25,825 bases of DNA, from assembly GCA_016218095.1 (NCBI GenBank), contig JACREV010000019.1, positions 1-25,825 on the forward strand. Reading direction: 5' to 3'. Numbering within the stretch: position 1 is the stretch's first letter; each line of letters starts with the position of its first letter. The notes beneath the pieces were generated by a model. The model was not told the origin of the DNA, made no database searches, and worked only from the letters and a program-made list of their open reading frames with translations. Below, in pieces: positions 1 through 7,615 of the stretch. The translations under genes were made by a program, and so were the position numbers. This DNA is from Deltaproteobacteria bacterium. Lineage in GTDB: Bacteria > Desulfobacterota > GWC2-55-46.

Positions 1-1
1 G

Positions 2-817
2 ACTACCCTTTTAAACCTCCTCCTCGGAAAGCTCGAACCCACGACCGGCACGGTGCGCCTCGGCACGCGCCTTGAGGTCTCGTACTTCGACCAGCTCCGG
101 GCTACGCTCGATGAGGAGAGGACGGGACAGGACAATATAGCGGACGGCAACGACCAGATAATCATCGACGGCAAGCCCCGCCACATAATCGGCTACCTCC
201 AGGACTTCCTCTTCACACCCGACAGGGCGAGGACCCCGGTAAAGGTGCTCTCAGGCGGGGAGAGGAACAGGCTACTCCTCGCGAAGCTTTTTTCAAGGCC
301 CTCAAACCTCCTTGTGATGGACGAGCCGACGAACGATCTCGATATCGAGACCCTCGACCTCCTTGAAGACATCATCGTCGAATATCCGGGGACGGTCCTC
401 CTCGTAAGCCACGACAGGACGTTCCTTAATAACGTCGTAACGAGCACGATGGTCTTCGAGAACAACGGATTGAACGAATATATAGGCGGATACGACGACT
501 GGCTTCGCCAGAGGCCGCAAACGGAAGAGAAGATTGATAAAAAGCCTAAAAGAGAGAAGCCGAAAAAAGAGAGAGCCGCAAAATTGAGCTTCAAGGAAGA
601 GAGGGAGCTAAAGGAGTTGCCCGAGAAGATAGAGGCGCTTGAGACGGAACAGGGCGTCCTTTACAGCGCCATCTCCGACCCCGCCTTTTACAGGCAGGGC
701 GGGCAGAAGACGGCAGAGGCCAAGGCGCGCCTCGATGAGATAGAGGCTACACTCAAGGCTTGTTACGCGAGGTGGGAGGAGCTTGAGGCGAGAAAAGACG
801 CGTCCGCAGGGGCGTAG
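2..817 (+). CDS. ABC-F family ATPase (Uup-like), 3' part only
   Basis: The reading frame is open to the left edge, so the N-terminal half of the gene lies outside. What is visible is the second ATP-binding cassette: the end of a Walker A helix (TTLLNLLLGKLEPTTG, from base 2), the ABC signature LSGGERNRLLLAK (about bases 250-290), Walker B with the ABC-F hallmark DEPTNDLD (about 320-343) and the H-loop SHD (about 409). No membrane segment is seen. After the cassette come a basic linker rich in Lys/Glu and a C-terminal helical tail (EERELKELPEKIEALETE, about 595-650), the coiled-coil layout of Uup. ABC-F proteins act in the cytosol on ribosomes or branched nucleic acids; Uup is linked to precise excision and DNA repair. 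Placement with a UvrD/Rep helicase gene 500 bp on is suggestive only. Could also be another ABC-F subgroup. Confidence 0.9.
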   Translation, partial: TTLLNLLLGKLEPTTGTVRLGTRLEVSYFDQLRATLDEERTGQDNIADGNDQIIIDGKPRHIIGYLQDFLFTPDRARTPVKVLSGGERNRLLLAKLFSRPSNLLVMDEPTNDLDIETLDLLEDIIVEYPGTVLLVSHDRTFLNNVVTSTMVFENNGLNEYIGGYDDWLRQRPQTEEKIDKKPKREKPKKERAAKLSFKEERELKELPEKIEALETEQGVLYSAISDPAFYRQGGQKTAEAKARLDEIEATLKACYARWEELEARKDASAGA

Positions 818-901
818 GGTTGACAAAAATAGAGAGTCTTAGCCCCCTATCCCCTTGTGGGAGAGGGCGGAGGGTGAGGGGGGTCCTTCACCCCCGCCGG
901 G

Positions 902-963
902 CGGGCACAGCCGATCGATATGGATTTGCCAGTCCGGCGAGGACCGCTCCTCGCAACGACAAA
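902..963 (-). repeat. Dispersed repeat, copy 1
   Basis: On the plus strand the copy begins CGGGCACAGCCGATCGATAT and ends CTCCTCGCAACGAC. It is almost identical to 1235-1296 (one substitution and one or two indels). Read on the minus strand it starts GTCGTTGCGAGGAGCGG, close to the common bacterial GTCATTGCGAGGAGC repeat. The 12-mer GCCGGGCGGGCA overlapping its left edge (896-907) also occurs in the tandem array at 20,107. Confidence 0.75.
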
Positions 964-1234
964 ACCGACCCCTCCCGGCCTCCCCTTGCAAAAAGGGGAG
1001 GAGATAAACGGCTCCCCTCCTTAACAAGGAGGGGCCAGGGGAGGTCGTACTTCTTTTCGACCGCCATAAGATAAAAAAATATTCACCCTCCCCTTTGTCC
1101 CCTCCCGCCAATTGGAATTTGGGGAGGGGAAGCTTTGGGATGTATGCGTGGTGAATTTTCGTTTTCGATAAATTGAGATTGCTTCGTCTCTTGCGCTCGG
1201 CGGCCAAAGCCTAATCGGCGTCTATAGCCTTTTC

Positions 1235-1296
1235 CGGGCACAGCCGATTGATATGGATTTGCCAGTCCGGCGAGGACCGCTCCCGCAACGACAAAC
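1235..1296 (-). repeat. Dispersed repeat, copy 2
   Basis: Second copy of the ~61-bp repeat, 333 bp downstream of copy 1 and in the same orientation. It ends 24 bp before the start codon of the helicase gene, so the helicase promoter either lies within the repeat or has been displaced by it. Confidence 0.75.
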
Positions 1297-1320
1297 TGTG
1301 TCTTAAATAGAAAGGCCTGA

Positions 1321-3303
1321 ATGACTTATCTCAAATCCCTGAACCCTGTACAACTTAAGGCCGCCACATACGGCAAGGGGCCCATGCTCGTGCTCGCCGG
1401 CGCCGGTAGCGGCAAGACAAAGGTCCTTACCTCGAGGATCGCCCATCTTGTCATCGAGAGGAAGATCGACCCCGAGAACATCCTCGCCGTCACCTTCACG
1501 AACAAGGCGGCAGGGGAGATAAAAGAACGGCTCGAGAAATTAATCGGGGACAAGACGGAAAAGATCTGGGCAGGGACCTTCCATACCATCGGGCTCAGGA
1601 TAATAAGGGAAGAGGCGGGACTCCTGGGCCTCAAATCCAACCTGACCATCTACGACGACGAAGAGCAGACATTGCTCGTCAACTTCGTGATGTCCGAGCT
1701 CTCGATCAGCAACAAGGACCTGCCGTACAAGACCGTCCTCTGGGAGATAAACCTCGCGAAGAACAACTGCCTTACGCCGGACGAGTACGCGAGGAAGAGC
1801 GAGTCCGACCTCAAGGCCGTCATAGCCCCGATATACAAGGCCTACCAGAAGAAGCTTACCTCCATGAACGCCGTCGACTTCGGGGACCTCATCTGCAAGC
1901 CGATACAGTTGCTCCAGTCGAACGAGCTTGTCCTCAAAAAGTACCGGGAGAAGTTCTCTTACATCCTGATAGACGAGTACCAGGACACGAACAGGTCCCA
2001 GTACATACTTACGAAGCTCCTTTCATCCGGGAAGGCGAACCTCTGCGCCGTAGGCGACCCGGACCAGTCGATCTACGGATGGAGGGGGGCGTCGATCGAG
2101 AACATTTTAAAGTTCAAGGAGGACTACCCCGAGGCGATTACCGTGAAGCTCGAGCAGAACTACCGCTCGACAAGGAACATACTCGGCGCGGCCAACTCCG
2201 TGATCGCGAACAACGAGGACAGGATAGAGAAGAACCTCTGGACTCAAAACGACCTTGGAGAGCCCGTCGTCGCCGAGGAATGCCTTAATGAGTCCGAAGA
2301 GGCCCGGTTTGTCGTCAAAAACATAAAGAAGGTCATGTCAACGGACCCTGCGGTCAGGTTCAAGGACTTTACGATACTCTACAGGACCAATACGCAGTCG
2401 AGGCCCTTTGAGGAGTTGTTCTTCGAGGAAGGGATACCGTATACGATAGTCGGGGGCTTCAAGTTCTTCGACAGGCGCGAGATAAAAGACGCGCTCGCGT
2501 ACCTTAAGGCGATACTCAACCCGGACGACTCGCTCAACTTCTTGAGGATAGTGAACGTGCCGCCGAGGGGCATCGGAAAGGCGACGCTTGAGAGGGTACA
2601 CAAGATAAGCGGCGCGCACAACTTGACGCTCTACGAGGCCTTCAGGAAGGGGAAGCGGGATAATATCTTCGGTGAGAGCGCGAACGACTTCATAGGCACT
2701 TTCGAGATGCTCAGGGCAGAGGCCTCAGAGATGCCTTTGCACGAGTTCACGTCAAGGGTACTCGACATCACCGGGTACGAGGACTTCTGGGCGGCCAAAA
2801 AGACCGAAGAGGCGGACGTGCGGGTCAAAAACCTTCAGGGCCTCGTGGCGTCGATAAAAAATTACGAAGCGACCCACAAAAGGGCGACCCTTGGCGATTA
2901 TCTGAACCTCGTCTCCCTGATGAGCGACGCGGATGCGCTTGAGGACAAGCACAACAGGGTGACTCTGATGACGATACACTCCGCCAAGGGGCTCGAGTTC
3001 CCCTTCGTCTTCATGGTGGGGATGGAAGAGGGGCTCTTTCCGCATAAGAGGTCCATAGACGACGAGACAGTCGAAGAGGAACGGAGGCTCTGCTACGTGG
3101 GGATGACCCGGGCGAGGAGGCGGCTCTTCCTCGTCTCGGCCAAGCACAGGAGCGCGGGCAAGGAGGTCTCGTCGCAACTCCCTTCGAGGTTCATCGCGGA
3201 GATAGACCAGACATTCGTAAGCAGGAAGGAATATATCCCGGCAGGGACGGCAAAGGACCATATAGAGGCGATAAGAAAGCTGCTGAACCCCGCGCAGGGC
3301 TGA
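1321..3303 (+). CDS. UvrD/Rep/PcrA-family 3'-5' DNA helicase (superfamily 1A)
   Basis: The 660-residue protein carries the full SF1A motif set in order: Q-motif region LNPVQLKAA (7-15), Walker A AGAGSGKT (26-33), motif Ia TFTNKAAGEIKERL (58-71), AGTFHTIGLRI (84-94), Walker B DEYQD (218-222), motif III VGDPDQSIYGWRGA, motif IV LEQNYRS, motif V VTLMTIHSAKGLEF, and motif VI CYVGMTRARRRLFL. It unwinds DNA with ATP in excision repair, fork restart or displacement of bound protein. Length fits Rep (about 670) better than UvrD (about 720), and the C-terminal Tudor-like tail of PcrA is not obvious, so I leave the symbol open. ATG start with a modest AAAGG 5 nt upstream. It lies directly after repeat-rich DNA and appears monocistronic. 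Confidence 0.93.
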   Translation: MTYLKSLNPVQLKAATYGKGPMLVLAGAGSGKTKVLTSRIAHLVIERKIDPENILAVTFTNKAAGEIKERLEKLIGDKTEKIWAGTFHTIGLRIIREEAGLLGLKSNLTIYDDEEQTLLVNFVMSELSISNKDLPYKTVLWEINLAKNNCLTPDEYARKSESDLKAVIAPIYKAYQKKLTSMNAVDFGDLICKPIQLLQSNELVLKKYREKFSYILIDEYQDTNRSQYILTKLLSSGKANLCAVGDPDQSIYGWRGASIENILKFKEDYPEAITVKLEQNYRSTRNILGAANSVIANNEDRIEKNLWTQNDLGEPVVAEECLNESEEARFVVKNIKKVMSTDPAVRFKDFTILYRTNTQSRPFEELFFEEGIPYTIVGGFKFFDRREIKDALAYLKAILNPDDSLNFLRIVNVPPRGIGKATLERVHKISGAHNLTLYEAFRKGKRDNIFGESANDFIGTFEMLRAEASEMPLHEFTSRVLDITGYEDFWAAKKTEEADVRVKNLQGLVASIKNYEATHKRATLGDYLNLVSLMSDADALEDKHNRVTLMTIHSAKGLEFPFVFMVGMEEGLFPHKRSIDDETVEEERRLCYVGMTRARRRLFLVSAKHRSAGKEVSSQLPSRFIAEIDQTFVSRKEYIPAGTAKDHIEAIRKLLNPAQG

Positions 3304-3358
3304 GCAGGCTCTTAAACCTGCGCCCTTTGCTATCGGGCTCAATCCTTAGGGGCATCGT

Positions 3359-3955
3359 ATGGATACCATACACACCTTTTCCATAAACGGCGTGAGGCTC
3401 GCCACCGGTGACCTCATCTGCACTACGGACGGCGGGCCGAGGCCTTTGTTGCCCGGTCTCCTCTGGAGGCTCGTCGGGCTCTTGATCCCCGGCGAGGTCG
3501 ATCACATCGCCATATACGTCGGGCCGGAGGGCAGGTGCGTTGAGGCCGGAGGCAGGTTCAGGATAAGGAAGTTCTCAGCGCCGGAGACATGGGACGGCGG
3601 AAGGATGTACAAGGAGAGGGGCTTTGTCGATTCTTTTATCGGCGCGGCTTACCCGCTCGCCGGAAGGTCCGTTACAAAGGCAAGGGATAAGGAGATACGG
3701 CTGAGTGTCGCGGACTACTGCGTCAGGCAGGCCGAGGCCGGCAAATACTACAACTTCAATTTTTTCGACTCAAAGACCGAAAAGAGGTTCTACTGCAGTC
3801 AGCTCGCCTACAAGTCCTATCTTAAAAACGGGATCGACCTCAACACCGGGAGGCGTTTTCTCGGCATACCGGGGACGGAGTCTATTATATTCCCTCAGGA
3901 GATTTGGGACGCCTGCGCCAATGAGCGTGCAGGGGATGTCCTGGCAGGGTGTTGA
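3359..3955 (+). CDS. Permuted papain-like amidase/peptidase, YaeF/YiiX (C92) type
   Basis: The 198-residue protein has the circularly permuted NlpC/P60 layout. An N-terminal strand ends GDLI (17-20), followed by the His motif VDHIAIYVG (His49) and VEAG (Glu62). The nucleophile comes late, in FYCSQLAYKSY (Cys146), followed by a region near PQEI. In this family the Cys-His pair hydrolyses amide or thioester-type bonds; substrates are mostly unknown (cell-wall peptides or lipids have been proposed). No signal peptide is visible, so a cytosolic or membrane-peripheral site is likely. Start: ATG at 3359 with AGGGG about 7 nt upstream; the gene begins 55 bp after the helicase stop. It converges with the S24 repressor gene (69 bp gap). 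Confidence 0.75.
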   Translation: MDTIHTFSINGVRLATGDLICTTDGGPRPLLPGLLWRLVGLLIPGEVDHIAIYVGPEGRCVEAGGRFRIRKFSAPETWDGGRMYKERGFVDSFIGAAYPLAGRSVTKARDKEIRLSVADYCVRQAEAGKYYNFNFFDSKTEKRFYCSQLAYKSYLKNGIDLNTGRRFLGIPGTESIIFPQEIWDACANERAGDVLAGC

Positions 3956-4024
3956 AAAAGCCGCCTTAAACCGAGAGAGGCCCTGAAGATGGGACGGATA
4001 CGGCGGGGTCTGAAGCCGGAAGGG

Positions 4025-4687
4025 TCAATAGCTCTGGTATAGCCAGACGACCTTGCCTATTACGAATGTCCTCAGGTCTTCGGCGTAGACCGCCGTATGA
4101 GGAAAGGTCGGGTTATCGGGCTTCAAAACCACCTTGTCGGGGTGGATGAAGACCCGCTTGACGCTCACGCCCTCGAAGTTGAGCCATACGGCGTAGATGT
4201 CGCCGCTCACGAGCCGCTTGTCATTGACGTCCACCCCGACGGTCGCGTCGTGGAGGATATTCGGCGCCATAGCCTCGCCCCTTACCCTCAAGGCCAGGGG
4301 CCCTTTCACATAGTCCTTCTTCGGGACCATCACGCTGTCCATGGGGTCGGTGCCGGGAAAGTTATCCGGGCCGCCCGCGGATAGCATGTCGTAGACCTTT
4401 ACGCAGACGAAGTGCTCTCCGTACGCGGCCCTCGGCTCGCAGGCGTGTTCGGTGTTGATCATGTCGTAGCTCGATATGGGCCCTGAGCCGGTAAGGAGCC
4501 AATCGAGCTTTACCCCGCCGATAAAGGAGATCTTGCGGAGCGCCGTTATATCCGGGTTCCGTTTGTCCTTTTCGTAGTCGCTAATGGTGGCCACCCTGTT
4601 GAAATCAATCCTCTTTGCAAATTCCGCCTGATTGACTTTCAGGATCTCCTGCCTGATATAGCGTATTCTTTCACCGAGGGTTGACAT
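4025..4687 (-). CDS. HTH repressor with S24 (LexA/CI-like) domain lacking the catalytic serine
   Basis: The protein has 220 residues. The N-terminal HTH_3/XRE domain spans about 3-66 (QAEFAKRIDFNRVATISDYE, ending LDWLLTGSG, typical of phage-type repressors). The C-terminal S24 fold spans about 95-218. The possible self-cleavage bond Ala104-Gly105 (LSAGGP) and the general-base Lys177 (SVKRVF) are kept. The serine motif, normally G-D/E-S-M, reads RGEAMAPNI, so residue 139 is Ala (codon GCT). Such a protein should still dimerise but should not self-cleave in response to RecA. It is divergent from a CI-like HTH gene, with an inverted-repeat operator between them. There is no strong ribosome site before ATG 4687. 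No phage structural genes are nearby, so this is either a domesticated repressor or a host regulator. Confidence 0.85.
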   Translation of the reverse strand: MSTLGERIRYIRQEILKVNQAEFAKRIDFNRVATISDYEKDKRNPDITALRKISFIGGVKLDWLLTGSGPISSYDMINTEHACEPRAAYGEHFVCVKVYDMLSAGGPDNFPGTDPMDSVMVPKKDYVKGPLALRVRGEAMAPNILHDATVGVDVNDKRLVSGDIYAVWLNFEGVSVKRVFIHPDKVVLKPDNPTFPHTAVYAEDLRTFVIGKVVWLYQSY

Positions 4688-4701
4688 AAAAATACAGTTG
4701 G

Positions 4702-4743
4702 GCGTAAGATTTCACTTGACATTTATACGCACTAGCGTAAAAT
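4702..4743 (+). promoter_or_regulatory. Divergent promoter with inverted-repeat operator
   Basis: On the plus strand there is TTGACA (4716-4721), a 16-bp spacer and TAAAAT (4738-4743). Between and overlapping the two hexamers lies the perfect inverted repeat TACGC-ACTA-GCGTA (4726-4739). A further half-site GCGTAAGAT (4702-4710) matches GCGTAAAAT (4735-4743) 33 bp away, about three helical turns. On the minus strand TATAAA (4727-4722) could be the -10 for the S24 repressor. A repressor bound here would block both directions. Confidence 0.65.
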
Positions 4744-4886
4744 CATATGACGCGGTTTGTAATAAGTTCAGCAGGTCTTTAAATATACAAGTTTTTGGAG
4801 TCTTTCTTATAGCATTTAGCCGTCTTTCAGTCAATACGCAACCGGAAAAAAAGATAAAAAATAACGAAAGGGGTTTTTCGCAGGAG

Positions 4887-5330
4887 ATGGCCGTTAATTA
4901 TTCGAAGATATTTGACAGGATGCTCAAGGCGGGCGGGTTGAAGAACGGGTCTCAGTTGGCAAAGGCCCTGGGGGTCTCTCCGCAGGCGGTCTCGAATTAT
5001 AAAAAAAGGGGGGAGTTGCCCGCGAGCCTCATTTTCAAATTCGCCGAGACGTACAGCGTCTCTATCGATTGGCTTCTTACCGGCGTGGGCAACACCGCTC
5101 AAAGGACGGAGTTCGCTAAACCCGCGTACGCGCATGAGACCGACGAGTATTATTCGATCGACAAACCCGAGTGCCCGTCAAGCATCAACGACCTCATGAT
5201 GCTTACCCCGGACGAGATCATCTACGTTGGGAGGCTCCTCAAGGTGCTACGGGGCCCGGAAAAGTACGTGCCGGCGTTAAAGGTCTGCATAGACGCGTTC
5301 ATAAAAGCGGCGGATAAATCGACGAGTTGA
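4887..5330 (+). CDS. CI-like HTH transcriptional regulator
   Basis: From ATG 4887 the protein has 147 residues. The N-terminal HTH has the phage CI repressor type: GSQLAKALGVSPQAVSNYKK, then ELPASLIFKFAETYSVSIDW and LLTG. After about residue 70 there is an unassigned acidic segment and a helical C-terminus; no S24 protease domain is present. The frame is open upstream to a TTG at 4698, but that stretch is AT-rich, carries the promoter and operator, and encodes no family-like sequence, so I start at ATG. CAGGAG lies right against the ATG and AAAGGGG is 13 nt upstream, so initiation signals are imperfect. The leader of about 137 nt is long. Probably regulates, or is regulated with, the divergent S24 repressor. 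A strong terminator follows. Confidence 0.75.
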   Translation: MAVNYSKIFDRMLKAGGLKNGSQLAKALGVSPQAVSNYKKRGELPASLIFKFAETYSVSIDWLLTGVGNTAQRTEFAKPAYAHETDEYYSIDKPECPSSINDLMMLTPDEIIYVGRLLKVLRGPEKYVPALKVCIDAFIKAADKSTS

Positions 5331-5356
5331 GCGCGCCTTTCAGGCTCGATGAGGCG

Positions 5357-5393
5357 AGGGCGGCCCTCCTCTGGAGGGCCGCCCTGTTTTTTT
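5357..5393 (+). terminator. Rho-independent terminator after the CI-like gene
   Basis: Perfect 13-bp stem AGGGCGGCCCTCC/GGAGGGCCGCCCT with loop TCT, followed by GTTTTTTT. It lies 27 bp after the stop codon and just before the converging transporter gene. Confidence 0.93.
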
Positions 5394-5410
5394 GTGCGTA
5401 GCGCCCCAAC

Positions 5411-7372
5411 CTAAACCCTAACCCGTATCGGGAGTATCACCGTCGTTATCCCGCTCCACTGAAGCCTCCGTTGAATCGCGAAGGCCGTCTCGTTGTGGAG
5501 CATCTTGTGGTAGAACTTCTCCAGCCTGAAGGTGAGCTGTCCGGTAAAGACCATTATCCTCGGGAACTCGCCCGCAAGGGCCTTGCAGACCTTTTCGGCG
5601 CTTTCGACGACGTCGGTCCCCTTGTCCATCCTGTAATCAGCCGGGAAACCCAGCTTCCTCGCAAGCGTCACGTACTTCCCGAGCGCCCCCCCCACAGAGG
5701 CCTCGAGCCTCTCCAGCTCTTCCGCGCCCTTGAAGGTGCCTGAGTCGATGACCGCAATGGAGACGAAGACGATGTTCTTCATCTGCGGGAAGTTCGTTGC
5801 GGTCGACAGGAGCGTGTGTATCCCGAACCCGTTGTAGCCGGATACCAGTATCACGGCCGTCGGCTCCTTGGGGTTTACCGGCTCCGAGTTTACGGGGCCG
5901 AAGACCGGCATGTTCATGAGCATCTCGTCCAATTGGGCCGTGCCCTTCTCGACCTTCCTGTAGTGGCTCTTTATGGTGTAGCACCCGGCGATCACGACCG
6001 AGGTTATAAGGAGCGTCACCCATCCCCCCTCCATGAACTTCTCATATGACGTCACGACGAGTATCGTCACGCAGAGGACGAAGCCTGTGGCGTGGACCGA
6101 GAGATGCCGCCACCATTGCTTGTCGGTCTTGCGCCTTTTGATGAAGAACCGAGACATCCCGAATTCCGAGAGTGAAAACGTGAGGAAGACGTTTATCGAA
6201 TACATGACGACGAGCGCCGAGACCGACCCCTTCGTGTAGAAGAGGAGCGCAAGGGCGGATACGCCCATGAGGACGATCCCGTTCTGCATTGAAAGTCGCT
6301 CGGATAATGCGGAGAACCTGTGCGGGAACCACGAGTCTACGGCCATGTTCGCCATGACGCGGGGGCCGTCTACGAAGCCGGCCTGCGCGGCGACAAGGAG
6401 TAGCGCGCCTTCCGAGAAGATAGTTATGAACGATATGAGCGGGCCGGCAGGCCAGCGTCCGTAAAGGGCGTCGGCGAGGACCGCGTTCAGGGTCCTCCCC
6501 TCCACGGGCGCGACCCCGACGAGCAGGTAGCTTATGAAAAGCCCGCTTGCCGTGAACGCGAGGGATACCGCCATGTAAGTCATAGTGCGTTTGCCCGTCT
6601 GTACCCGCGGCTCCCTCATTATCTGGAGCCCGTTCGAGACCGCCTCTATCCCGGTGTAGGTGCCGCCGCCGAGCGAGTACGCCCTAAGGAGTATCGCGAG
6701 CACCCCCACGGCCCCGATGGACTTAAGATCCGCCGAGAGGCGCGGCACAAAGTCGTTTGCCATCGCCCCGAACCTGTCCGAGTGCGAATAGAGCCCGTCG
6801 AGCAGAAGCAGGGCGTGCGTGATTATAAAGGTAAAGAATATCGGGGCGAGGACGGCGATCGACTCTTTGACCCCCCGGATGTTCAGCACTATGAGAAATA
6901 CTATCAGAAAGGCCGCAAACGGGAGCTTGAACTCGTGATATCGAAGAGGCAGGAAGCTCCATATCGCGTCCGCGCAGGAGGCGATCGAGACGGTTATGGT
7001 GAGCACGTAGTCGACGAGGAGCGCGGACCCGGAGACGACCCCCGGTTTTTCGCCGAGCATATGCGTCGCCACTATGTATCCGCCGCCGCCGTACGGGAAG
7101 TGCTCGATTATCCTCGTGTACGCGTAGGAGATGACGAAAACGGTAAATACCATCATCCCGGCGATGAGGAGCGAGAGGTACGCATGTTCGCCGAGCGCCT
7201 TGAAGGCCTCCTCAGGGCCGTAGGCCGAGGAAGACAAGCCGTCCGCCCCGAGCCCTATCCACGCGAGCACCGGGATGAGCGATATCTTGTGGAAAACGGC
7301 GGCGGTCACGGGCTTAGGCTCTCCGAAGAGCCTTCTTTTTATGCCTTTGCCTTTGTCCCTGCCCTCTTCCAT
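5411..7372 (-). CDS. KimA-like potassium transporter (APC superfamily)
   Basis: The 653-residue integral membrane protein has about 12 hydrophobic helices up to ~residue 480 and a soluble C-terminal domain of about 150 residues. It resembles Bacillus subtilis KimA (YdaO) along its length, from memory of that sequence: GADGLSSSAYGPEE versus SSDALSSVAYGTEQ, EKPGVVSGSALLVDYVLT versus EKPGLIAGGSLLVDYILT, and a C-terminal LHNETAFAIQRRL versus LHNQSAFLLRVRL. Residues reported to coordinate K+ in KimA appear kept: Asp44 and Tyr51 here, and DYVLTITVS (Asp-Tyr-x2-Thr-x3-Ser). Expected role: proton-coupled K+ uptake at the inner membrane, with a regulatory cytosolic domain. A general amino-acid permease is the alternative. 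ATG 7372 with AAGGGG 6 nt upstream. Monocistronic. Confidence 0.8.
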   Translation of the reverse strand: MEEGRDKGKGIKRRLFGEPKPVTAAVFHKISLIPVLAWIGLGADGLSSSAYGPEEAFKALGEHAYLSLLIAGMMVFTVFVISYAYTRIIEHFPYGGGGYIVATHMLGEKPGVVSGSALLVDYVLTITVSIASCADAIWSFLPLRYHEFKLPFAAFLIVFLIVLNIRGVKESIAVLAPIFFTFIITHALLLLDGLYSHSDRFGAMANDFVPRLSADLKSIGAVGVLAILLRAYSLGGGTYTGIEAVSNGLQIMREPRVQTGKRTMTYMAVSLAFTASGLFISYLLVGVAPVEGRTLNAVLADALYGRWPAGPLISFITIFSEGALLLVAAQAGFVDGPRVMANMAVDSWFPHRFSALSERLSMQNGIVLMGVSALALLFYTKGSVSALVVMYSINVFLTFSLSEFGMSRFFIKRRKTDKQWWRHLSVHATGFVLCVTILVVTSYEKFMEGGWVTLLITSVVIAGCYTIKSHYRKVEKGTAQLDEMLMNMPVFGPVNSEPVNPKEPTAVILVSGYNGFGIHTLLSTATNFPQMKNIVFVSIAVIDSGTFKGAEELERLEASVGGALGKYVTLARKLGFPADYRMDKGTDVVESAEKVCKALAGEFPRIMVFTGQLTFRLEKFYHKMLHNETAFAIQRRLQWSGITTVILPIRVRV

Positions 7373-7492
7373 TCACGCCCCTTTTCGAGGGCTTACACCC
7401 TCAGTCCCGTCCGGCAAACCCCCGGCATTATAAATAAGGATAGCAGATTTGCCGGCTTCACGGCTGTTCCGAGACAAGGTATTTTCATAGGC

Positions 7493-7521
7493 TTGACACT
7501 ACTTAGGGGACAGGTTACATT
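7493..7521 (+). promoter_or_regulatory. Candidate promoter for the slyD-like gene
   Basis: TTGACA (7493-7498), a 17-bp spacer and TACATT (7516-7521), about 95 bp upstream of the isomerase start. The -10 overlaps the left arm of the GGGGACAGGTTAC repeat, so the element may have supplied part of the promoter. No other good hexamers are closer. Confidence 0.4.
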
Positions 7522-7586
7522 TGGGATAGGCAATAAAATCGGGATGCGGATCTGAATAGCCTGCCTGTAAACGGTTATCTGTCCCC
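7506..7586. repeat. Short inverted-repeat element with GGGGACAG ends
   Basis: GGGGACAGGTTAC (7506-7518) and GTTATCTGTCCCC (7574-7586) form imperfect inverted ends of an ~81-bp element. This terminus is very common in bacterial intergenic DNA, often near IS200/REP-type transposases (established knowledge; none is visible here). It sits between the transporter and slyD genes, just before the slyD ribosome site. Confidence 0.6.
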
Positions 7587-7615
7587 ACCCCTATATAAAA
7601 TAAGGAGGGGTAATA

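Larger units (their letters stand above)
818..1320. repeat. Gene-free spacer made of decayed palindromic and dispersed repeats
   Basis: This 500-bp stretch holds no credible gene. It contains perfect small hairpins: CCTCCCCTT/AAGGGGAGG (979-987/993-1001), CCCCTCCTT/AAGGAGGGG (1014-1022/1026-1034) and CCCCTCCC/GGGAGGGG (1099-1106/1122-1129). It also contains two near-identical ~61-bp direct copies (902-963 and 1235-1296). A stretch GAGATTGCTTCGTCTC (1174-1189) resembles the widespread bacterial repeat whose other end reads GTCATTGCGAGGAGC. The same palindrome classes recur at 20,035-20,600 and 21,240-21,400. Reading frames across it are by-products of the repeats. Confidence 0.8.

Noticed and set aside
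820..1207. Open frames on both strands of the 818-1320 spacer
   Set aside because: They run through hairpins and direct repeats, have no ribosome site and give low-complexity Pro/Arg/Gly-rich products.
4698..4886. N-terminal extension of the CI-like regulator from TTG 4698
   Set aside because: It would translate the promoter and operator; the HTH begins only after ATG 4887.
7373..7492. c-di-AMP (ydaO-type) riboswitch before the KimA-like gene
   Set aside because: Expected in some Gram-positives, but the leader is short and I see no matching conserved core.
6782..7555. Long frame on the plus strand, opposite the transporter gene
   Set aside because: Charged, Arg/Gly/Glu-rich product antisense to a clear membrane protein; typical shadow of a high-GC gene.
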